DNA of 64,000 nucleotides from Acidiphilium iwatense (GTDB taxonomy: Bacteria; Pseudomonadota; Alphaproteobacteria; Acetobacterales; Acetobacteraceae). The notes beneath the pieces are model-generated. The model saw only the letters and a program-made list of their open reading frames with translations, was not told where the DNA came from and did not search any database. This document shows, in pieces, positions 58,122-64,000 of this stretch; the first letter of the stretch is position 1, and every line of letters starts with the position of its first letter. Where the stretch lies: the NCBI RefSeq assembly GCF_021556475.1, contig NZ_JAKGBZ010000002.1, positions 116,608-180,607 of the forward strand, read 5' to 3'. The translations under genes were made by a program, and so were the position numbers.

Positions 58122-60298
58122 GCGCGTATCTCGACCGCCTGAACGCTGCCCAGCGCGAAGCCGTCGAAGCGACCGACGGCCCGGTTCTGGTGCTGGCCGG
58201 CGCGGGCACCGGCAAGACCCGCGTGCTGACCACCCGCTTCGCCCATATCCTGCTCACGCGCCGCGCCTTTCCCAGCCAGATCCTCGCGGTCACCTTCACC
58301 AACAAGGCGGCGCGCGAGATGCGCGAGCGGGTCGCATCCCTGCTCGGCCAGCCCGCCGAGGGGCTTTGGCTCGGCACGTTCCATGCGCTCGCCGCGCGAA
58401 TGCTGCGCCGCCATGCCGAACGGGTCGATCGGACGTCCAATTTCTCCATCCTCGACCCCGACGACCAGTTGCGCCTGCTGAAACAGGTGATGGAAGCGCG
58501 CCGGATGGACACCAGGCGCTTCACCCCGCAAGGGCTGATGAGCACCATCCAGCGCTGGAAGGATCGCGCGCTGCTGCCCGATTCGGTGCCCGGCGATCAG
58601 GATATCGACTGGGGCGCGGAATCGGCGCGCGATCTCTATGCCGCCTATCAGGACCGCCTCCGCGCCCTGAATGCGATGGATTTCGGCGATCTCCTGCTGC
58701 TCGCGACCGACCTGCTGAAGCGCGATCCCGAGGTGCTGGCGGATTATCATCGCCGGTTCCGCTATATCCTGGTCGACGAGTATCAGGATACCAATCTCGT
58801 CCAGTATTACTGGCTGCGCCTGCTCGCCCAGGCGCACAAGAATATCTGCTGCGTGGGCGACGACGACCAGAGCATCTATTCCTGGCGCGGCGCCGAGATC
58901 GAGAACATCCTCCGCTTCGAGACGGATTTTCCCGGCGCGAAAATCGTACGGCTGGAGGCGAATTACCGTTCGACCGCGCCGATTCTCGCCGCCGCATCGG
59001 GCCTGATCGCCCATAACGAGGGGCGGCTGGGCAAAACCCTGCATCCCGGCCGCAACGATGCCGAGGGTGAGCGGGTCGAGGTGCTCGGCTTCTGGGATTC
59101 GGACGAGGAGTCCCGATTCGTCGCCGGCCGGATCGAGGCGCTGCGCCGCGACGCGCATAAACTGGCCGAATGCGCGGTGCTGGTGCGCGCCGGATTCCAG
59201 ACCCGCGCCTTCGAGGAGCGGTTCATCGCGATCGGGATGCCGTATCGCATCGTCGGGGGGTTGCGATTCTACGAACGCGCCGAAATCCGCGACGCCATCG
59301 CCTATCTGCGCGTGCTCGCGCAACCGGCCGACGACCTCGCCTTCGAGCGGATCGTCAACGTGCCGAAACGCGGCCTGGGCGACACCGCTTTGCGGACGAT
59401 CCACGAACGCAGCCGCGCGGACGGCGTGCCGCTCGCCGAGGCCGCCGCGCGCATCGCCGCCGCGGGCACGTTGCGCGGCCGGGCTCGGGATGGGCTGCGC
59501 GACCTGCTCGCCGGATTCGCCGCCTGGCGCGAAACCCTCCGCCGCGACGGCCATGTCACCGCACTGGCCACGCTGCTCGACGAAAGCGGCTATGTCGCGA
59601 TGTGGCAGGACCAGAAATCGCCCGACGCGGCGGGGCGGCTGGAAAACCTCAAGGAACTGGTCCGCGCTCTCGCCGATTTCGAGACGCTCGAAGGCTTTCT
59701 CGACCATGTCGCCCTGGTGATGGACAACGATAACGAGGCCGATGACGACAAGGTGTTTCTGATGACCCTGCACGCCGCCAAGGGTCTCGAATTCGACACC
59801 GTGTTCCTGCCCGGCTGGGAGGAAGGCGTGTTTCCCAATCAGCGATCGCTCGACGAAGGCGGTGCGAAATCGCTGGAGGAGGAACGCCGGCTCGCCTATG
59901 TCGGCATCACGCGGGCGCGGCAGCGGGCGATCATTTCGCATTGCGCGAACCGGCGCATCTACGCCAACTGGCAATCCAGCGTGCCGTCCCGCTTCATCGA
60001 GGAATTGCCGGAAGACAGTATCTCCGTGGGCGGCTCGGCCGCGCTTGCGCGCGAGCAGCGTCTTGCGGCGCCGCCGGTTTTCGCCGCCGCGACCCCGCTG
60101 CTCGCCCGGCGCGGCGCCGATGAATGGAACACCCAGGCAAGGCCGCCGCGCGCCGACAAGATCGCGCCGGGAACCCGCGTGTTCCACCAGAAATTCGGCT
60201 ACGGTATCGTGCTCGACACCGATGATGACCGGCTCGACATTGAATTCGACAGCGCCGGGGAAAAGCGCGTGCTCGACCGATTCGTCGAGCGCGCATAA
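58118..60298 (+). CDS. UvrD/PcrA-family ATP-dependent DNA helicase
   Basis: A 726-residue superfamily 1A helicase. Motifs in order: Q-motif LNAAQREAV, Walker A AGAGTGKTRVL, FTNKAAREM, Walker B ILVDEYQDTN, GDDDQSIYSWRGA, LEANYRST, the C-terminal TLHAAKGLEFDTVFLPGWEEG and YVGITRARQ. The last 35 residues form the Tudor-like tail of PcrA/UvrD (KFGYGIVLDTDDDRLDIEFD). It starts at a GTG overlapping the metF stop. Confidence 0.94.
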   Translation: MSAYLDRLNAAQREAVEATDGPVLVLAGAGTGKTRVLTTRFAHILLTRRAFPSQILAVTFTNKAAREMRERVASLLGQPAEGLWLGTFHALAARMLRRHAERVDRTSNFSILDPDDQLRLLKQVMEARRMDTRRFTPQGLMSTIQRWKDRALLPDSVPGDQDIDWGAESARDLYAAYQDRLRALNAMDFGDLLLLATDLLKRDPEVLADYHRRFRYILVDEYQDTNLVQYYWLRLLAQAHKNICCVGDDDQSIYSWRGAEIENILRFETDFPGAKIVRLEANYRSTAPILAAASGLIAHNEGRLGKTLHPGRNDAEGERVEVLGFWDSDEESRFVAGRIEALRRDAHKLAECAVLVRAGFQTRAFEERFIAIGMPYRIVGGLRFYERAEIRDAIAYLRVLAQPADDLAFERIVNVPKRGLGDTALRTIHERSRADGVPLAEAAARIAAAGTLRGRARDGLRDLLAGFAAWRETLRRDGHVTALATLLDESGYVAMWQDQKSPDAAGRLENLKELVRALADFETLEGFLDHVALVMDNDNEADDDKVFLMTLHAAKGLEFDTVFLPGWEEGVFPNQRSLDEGGAKSLEEERRLAYVGITRARQRAIISHCANRRIYANWQSSVPSRFIEELPEDSISVGGSAALAREQRLAAPPVFAAATPLLARRGADEWNTQARPPRADKIAPGTRVFHQKFGYGIVLDTDDDRLDIEFDSAGEKRVLDRFVERA

Positions 60299-61206
60299 TG
60301 ACTGAATACATCGAGCGCATCGCGGTCACCGTGCCGGAATCGGGCCTGGAAGCCTTCGAGGCGGCCTTATCCTCCTGCTGCGCGACCGTCGGGTTTTTTC
60401 TCGATGAGGCCACCGGCCTCTGGATGATCGAGGGGTTGCGGGAAATCGGCGAGGCGGACGACGACCTCGCCGCCGCCCTGATCCTCGCCGAAGCCGCCAG
60501 CGGAGTTACGCCGGCGATCGAACGGGTTCGGGTTGCCGCCGGCGGATGGCTTGCCCGCAACGTCCAGGATTTCCCGGAACAGCGCATCGGCGCGCGTTTC
60601 GCGATTCGCGGCACTCACATCGCAACCCGGCCGCTTGCCGGCCGGATCACCATGATCCTCGATGCCGGGCTTGCGTTCGGCACCGGCGAGCATGGTTCGA
60701 CGCGCGGCTGCCTGCGCGCCCTGGAACGCGTCGCCAAGGCACGAAAACCGGCGAAAATTCTCGATCTCGGCACCGGCTCGGGGGTGCTCGGCATCGCCGG
60801 GGCGAAACTCTGGAGGCGGCACGTTCTGGCCACCGATATCGACGCTCGGGCAGTGCGCGTCGCTTCGGCCAACGCGGCGCGGAACGGCGTCGCTCCGCTG
60901 TTCCGCGCCGCCCGCGCCGATGGCTGGACCAGCCCCGCGCTCGCGCGGCACGCGCCCTATGATCTGGTGTTCGCGAATATCCTGGCCCGGCCGCTGGCGG
61001 CGATGGCGCACCAGCTTGCGGCCAGTCTCGCGCCGCGCGGCATCGCCATCCTCGCCGGCTTGCTGGAGAGCCAGGCACGCTGGGTACTATCCGCGCACCG
61101 GCGGCACGGTCTGGTGCTCAAGACGCGCATCCGCGAGGGCGCATGGACCACCCTCGTTCTCGAAAAACCGGGGCGGGGACAAACAAAAACCCGGACGGAC
61201 GCATGA
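60298..61206 (+). CDS. prmA: Ribosomal protein L11 methyltransferase PrmA
   Basis: A 302-residue SAM-dependent methyltransferase. An N-terminal substrate-recognition domain is followed by the catalytic domain: MILDAGLAFGTGEHGSTRGCL, the SAM motif ILDLGTGSGVLGIAG, and NILARPLAAMA. Its ATG shares one base with the helicase stop. The stop lies within the terminator hairpin. Confidence 0.94.
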   Translation: MTEYIERIAVTVPESGLEAFEAALSSCCATVGFFLDEATGLWMIEGLREIGEADDDLAAALILAEAASGVTPAIERVRVAAGGWLARNVQDFPEQRIGARFAIRGTHIATRPLAGRITMILDAGLAFGTGEHGSTRGCLRALERVAKARKPAKILDLGTGSGVLGIAGAKLWRRHVLATDIDARAVRVASANAARNGVAPLFRAARADGWTSPALARHAPYDLVFANILARPLAAMAHQLAASLAPRGIAILAGLLESQARWVLSAHRRHGLVLKTRIREGAWTTLVLEKPGRGQTKTRTDA

Positions 61207-61224
61207 GCGCCCGATCCGGGTTTT
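61186..61224. terminator. Bidirectional intrinsic terminator between prmA and the DUF1127 gene
   Basis: AAAACCCGGA (61186-61195) pairs with TCCGGGTTTT (61215-61224) around a 19-base loop, with T or A runs on both sides. It serves convergent genes and overlaps the last codons of prmA. Confidence 0.75.
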
Positions 61225-61247
61225 GTCATGAGGCCAGCCGGAAGACT

Positions 61248-61520
61248 TTACACGCGGGCGGGAAACTTGCCGCGCACGACGTTGTGGATATCCGCGCGGG
61301 CGATGCCCAGATCGGCCAGTTCGCGATCGTTCAGCTCGGAAAGCTCGCGATAGGCAACGCGCCGGGCGCGGCGTTCGGCGAGCGCCGAGCGCACGCGGTC
61401 GAACAGCGCGACCGTGCGGTTGAGGCTGTCGCGCAGCGCCGCGTCGATCGCGGCATCCTGCGAGGCGATCGCGTCGGCGATCGGGGAACCCAGCGTGGTT
61501 TGACGTGTGATGGTAGCCAT
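61248..61520 (-). CDS. DUF1127 domain protein
   Basis: A 90-residue protein whose last 45 residues form the DUF1127 arginine-rich module (RRARRVAYRELSELNDRELADLG, then IARADIHNVVRGKFPARV). Short DUF1127 proteins are small RNA-binding or phosphate/carbon-metabolism regulators in related bacteria. The ATG at 61520 follows AAGGTGAAGATC. The long N-terminal half is less conserved. Confidence 0.88.
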   Translation of the reverse strand: MATITRQTTLGSPIADAIASQDAAIDAALRDSLNRTVALFDRVRSALAERRARRVAYRELSELNDRELADLGIARADIHNVVRGKFPARV

Positions 61521-61682
61521 GATCTTCACCTTCGGTTTAGGGTCGAAACGAGGCGCCGGCATTTCGTCGTTGCCGATCGTCATCGTCGTTTCGCAGTGCA
61601 ACATAGGCCTCCGGGCGCTGTTTGTGGAGCGAGAGTTTTCCGTGTCAGCCATGCAAAAAAATATAGGGAAATTGGTTAAGTC

Positions 61683-63455
61683 ATGATTAAATCGCGCATC
61701 TCCTCCTTGCGTGGCGCGCTGCGCGCACAAGGGCTGGACGGTTTCATCCAGCCCCGCAACGACGAATTTCTCGGCGAATCCGTGCCCGATTCGGCGGCGC
61801 GCCTGGCCTGGCTGACCGGCTTCACCGGCAGCGCCGGGCTCGCCATCGTGCTGGCCGGGCGCGCCGCGGTGTTTTCCGACGGGCGCTACACGCTGCAACT
61901 CGCCGAGCAGACCGACGGCGCGGTGTGGGAACGCCTGCACATCACCGAAACCCCGCCGCAGGACTGGCTCAAGGCCGCCGCTCCCGGCGCGCGGATCGGC
62001 TACGACCCCTGGCTGATGAGCGCCAATAGCGTGACGAAATATACCGAGGCCGGGCTGGCCATGGTGCCGGTGGACAACCCGATCGACGCGTTCTGGGCCG
62101 GCCGGCCGGCACCGCCCGCGGCACCCGCGGTACCGCACAAAGTCGAATTCGCCGGTGAAACCGCATCGTCCAAGCGCGCCCGCATCGCCGAGGCGATCAG
62201 CAAGGATGGCGCGGATGCGGTGCTGCTGACCGACCCGCACGCCGCCGCCTGGCTGCTCAACCTGCGCGGCGCCGATCTGCCGCATACGCCGCTCGCCCTG
62301 GCGTTCGCCCTGCTCCGGCGCGATTCCTCGGCGGTGCTGTTCATCGACCCCGCCAAAATCCCGCCGGAAACCCAAGCCCATCTCGGCAATTCGGTCGCCA
62401 TCGTCCCGCGCGCCGGGATGGCGCAGACCCTCGCGAGCTTGCGCGGCAAGCGGGTCCGGCTCGACCCCGCGACCGCGCCGATCCGCTTCACCCAGATGCT
62501 GGACGATGCCGGAGCGATCACCGTCTCGGGCGACGACCCCTGCGTTCTGCCGCGCGCGACCAAGAACGGCGTGGAGCGGGAAGGCGCCAGGGCGGCGCAT
62601 CTGCGCGACGGGGCCGCGATGTGCCGCTTCCTTGCCTGGTTCGACAACGCCGCTCCGGCGGGCGGCCTCACCGAACTGTCCGCCGCCGCCGCGTTGCGCC
62701 GGTTTCGCGGCGAGGCGGCCGAATTCCGCGCCGAGAGTTTCAGCGCGATTTCGGGTGCCGGCGAACATGGCGCGATCATCCATTACAGCGCGGACGACGC
62801 GAGCAACCGGGCGATCAGCGCCAACGAGGTCTATCTGATCGACAGCGGCGGCCAGTATCTCGACGGCACGACCGATATCACCCGCACCATCTGGACCGGC
62901 CCCGGCGCGCCGCCCGATGCGGTCAGGGACCGCTTCACCCGCGTCCTGGCCGGGCATATCGCGCTGGCCCGCGCGCGGTTTCCCGAAGGCACCACCGGCC
63001 CGCTGCTCGATGCGCTGGCCCGCGCGCCGCTCTGGGAAGCCGGGCTCGATTTCGACCATGGCACCGGCCACGGCGTCGGCTCCTATCTCTCGGTCCATGA
63101 AGGGCCGGTCAGCTTCCACCGGCTCGCCAGGCCGGTGCCGCTGGCGCCGGGCATGATCCTGTCCGACGAGCCGGGCTATTACGAGGCCGGCGCCTACGGG
63201 ATCAGGCTGGAAAACCTGCTCTTGGTCACCGAATCGCCGGTCGGCGCGAAGAAGCGTTTTCTGGAATTCGAGACCCTGACCCTCGCGCCGTTCGACACGC
63301 GGCTGATCCTTGCCCCGCTGCTCGATCCCGCCGCGATCGCCTGGCTGAATGCCTATCACGCGCGCGTTCTGGAAACCGTCGGACCGCTGGTCGATGCCGA
63401 AACGCGGGCCTGGCTCGCAAAGGCCTGCGCGAGAATGGAGGCCGCTTCGGTTTGA
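61683..63455 (+). CDS. Xaa-Pro aminopeptidase P family protein
   Basis: A 590-residue three-domain aminopeptidase P. Two creatinase-like N-terminal domains precede the pita-bread catalytic domain. Metal ligands are the Asp residues in YLIDSGGQYLDGTTDITRT, the His in HGTGHGVGSYLSVHEGP, and the Glu residues in SDEPGYYEAGAYGIRLENL. It cleaves an N-terminal residue ahead of proline. It resembles the long cytosolic APP form. Confidence 0.94.
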   Translation: MIKSRISSLRGALRAQGLDGFIQPRNDEFLGESVPDSAARLAWLTGFTGSAGLAIVLAGRAAVFSDGRYTLQLAEQTDGAVWERLHITETPPQDWLKAAAPGARIGYDPWLMSANSVTKYTEAGLAMVPVDNPIDAFWAGRPAPPAAPAVPHKVEFAGETASSKRARIAEAISKDGADAVLLTDPHAAAWLLNLRGADLPHTPLALAFALLRRDSSAVLFIDPAKIPPETQAHLGNSVAIVPRAGMAQTLASLRGKRVRLDPATAPIRFTQMLDDAGAITVSGDDPCVLPRATKNGVEREGARAAHLRDGAAMCRFLAWFDNAAPAGGLTELSAAAALRRFRGEAAEFRAESFSAISGAGEHGAIIHYSADDASNRAISANEVYLIDSGGQYLDGTTDITRTIWTGPGAPPDAVRDRFTRVLAGHIALARARFPEGTTGPLLDALARAPLWEAGLDFDHGTGHGVGSYLSVHEGPVSFHRLARPVPLAPGMILSDEPGYYEAGAYGIRLENLLLVTESPVGAKKRFLEFETLTLAPFDTRLILAPLLDPAAIAWLNAYHARVLETVGPLVDAETRAWLAKACARMEAASV

Positions 63456-63602
63456 TTTTTCGAAAATGCTTCCGGGGTAAGGTTGCCGAGCGTCCTGCCG
63501 TGACCGGCGCCGCATGCCTTGGGCTGCCGGGACCTATGAAGATGAGGAGTTCCGGTCTCCGTCCGCCGTCCCCGGACCATGCCGGGCCTCAGAGGGCATC
63601 TA

Positions 63603-63659
63603 GAGCAAGGTAGGTTCTGATTGAACCATTCCGTTCAATCAGAACCGGCCAACTTGCTC
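63603..63659. repeat. Imperfect REP-like hairpin
   Basis: GAGCAAG and CTTGCTC form the outer stem. GTTCTGATTGAAC (63614-63626) and GTTCAATCAGAAC (63633-63645) form a perfect 13-base inner stem. It lies in the 423-base stretch 63456-63878, which holds only this, the next repeat and an IS end, with no gene. Confidence 0.65.
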
Positions 63660-63673
63660 GCCAAAATATGAGT

Positions 63674-63705
63674 AGAGCGTGATCGACATGAACCGATCAC
63701 GCTCT
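63674..63705. repeat. REP-like palindromic repeat, copy 2
   Basis: AGAGCGTGATCG and CGATCACGCTCT are perfect 12-base inverted repeats around eight bases, matching copy 1 at 33755. It is extragenic. Confidence 0.7.
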
Positions 63706-63868
63706 AGCGCGCTGGATCGCGGATGTCCGCCCGGAAACCCCCGACGGCTGACGGTGGCGCACCGGACTTCTGCACCGAAAAGACCCACCTGCGGCCTACG
63801 GGGCGGGTCTGGCGCGAAAATCAAAAATTCCGCACAAGAATGATGATCTTGCGTAGTCATCAGACCTA

Positions 63869-64000
63869 GGGTGTGTCGTCAATTAAGCCAGATAGCGGTG
63901 GCGGTGAGGTGGACGCCTGCGAGGAAGTTTCTGGCGGTTTTGTCGTAGCGCGTTGCAATGGCGCGGAATTGCTTGAGTTTGGCAAAGAAGTTCTCGATCA
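63869..64000 (-). mobile_element. IS5-family insertion sequence, partial at window edge
   Basis: The terminal GGGTGTGTC starts at 63869, preceded by CTA. It is immediately followed by the 3' end of a transposase gene on the minus strand. Only the first 132 bases of the element are in the window. The flank and end CTAGGGTGTGTC match the 15475 end of the palindromic element near ccmC. Confidence 0.8.
63879..64000 (-). CDS. IS5-family transposase, C-terminal fragment
   Basis: Reading leftward the frame encodes IENFFAKLKQFRAIATRYDK and then TARNFLAGVHLTATAIWLN before a TGA, the typical C-terminus of an IS5-group DDE transposase (RxxE/KYDK region). The rest lies beyond the window. Confidence 0.8.
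   Translation of the reverse strand, partial: IENFFAKLKQFRAIATRYDKTARNFLAGVHLTATAIWLN

Noticed and set aside
61521..63515. Long N-terminal extension of the DUF1127 frame
   Set aside because: It runs antisense through aminopeptidase P; only the last 90 codons, with a ribosome site, form a supported gene.
63639..63860. 73-codon minus-strand frame
   Set aside because: It spans a REP-like repeat and noncoding sequence, without a plausible start region.

Overview
This window is a high-GC alphaproteobacterial chromosome segment, most likely from an acetic-acid-bacterium relative (Acetobacteraceae). The evidence is the dusB-ntrB-ntrC-ntrY-ntrX block, a rimP-nusA-ylxR-infB-rbfA operon, a CcmI-type cytochrome c maturation operon, an alphaproteobacterial DUF1674/SDHAF4 protein and overall codon use. 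The family-level assignment is inference. No rRNA, tRNA or CRISPR array was seen. Genes are tightly packed, and many adjacent pairs overlap by 4 bases (ATGA) or 8 bases.

Layout. 1-3.5 kb: tail of a class III aminotransferase, an aldehyde dehydrogenase, an SDR dehydrogenase and an AlkZ-like winged-helix protein. 3.7-7.4 kb: two tandem heme A synthase paralogs, the second lacking a key His/Glu motif, then tldD. 7.4-10 kb: a GMC oxidoreductase and an MBL-fold hydrolase on the minus strand. 10-15.5 kb: ccmC-D-E-F-G-H-I plus an SDHAF4 gene, all minus, with ccmAB absent and a 159-bp perfect palindromic element at the 5' end of ccmC. 15.8-21.2 kb: YciI-like, EVE-domain, penicillin-acylase-like and AceE-like proteins. 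21.2-23.4 kb: rpoN-hpf. 23.5-29.1 kb: a compact Tad/Flp pilus locus (flp-cpaB-cpaE-tadA-tadB-tadC) with no secretin.

29.2-33.7 kb: a PfkB sugar/adenosine kinase, bactofilin, a lipoprotein, glutathione synthetase and an MFS transporter. 33.7-34.4 kb: an AT-richer patch with a REP-like repeat and a small His-rich protein that has its own promoter and terminator. 34.4-38.1 kb: isocitrate dehydrogenase, an ArsR regulator with an SRPBCC partner, a Phd/VapC-type toxin-antitoxin pair and ispF. 38.2-45.5 kb: dusB and the two nitrogen-response two-component systems. 45.5-48.1 kb: a small accessory patch with a VOC gene between two copies of the ntrX 3' end, then an EamA exporter divergent from a LysR regulator.

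48.2-55.1 kb: tsaC/sua5, rbfA, infB, ylxR, nusA and rimP on the minus strand, preceded by a terminator-like leader. 55.3-56.8 kb: mlaC and mlaA. 57.2-61.2 kb: metF-uvrD/pcrA-prmA, with two large hairpins upstream of metF. 61.2-63.5 kb: a DUF1127 protein and aminopeptidase P. 63.5-64 kb: REP-like repeats and the end of an IS5-type insertion sequence running off the window.

Functionally the window is mostly housekeeping: respiration and cytochrome assembly, nitrogen control through sigma-54, and translation. The most unusual parts are the divergent second heme A synthase, the ntrX 3'-end duplication with cargo, the palindromic element at ccmC, the secretin-less Tad locus and the paired hairpins before metF.
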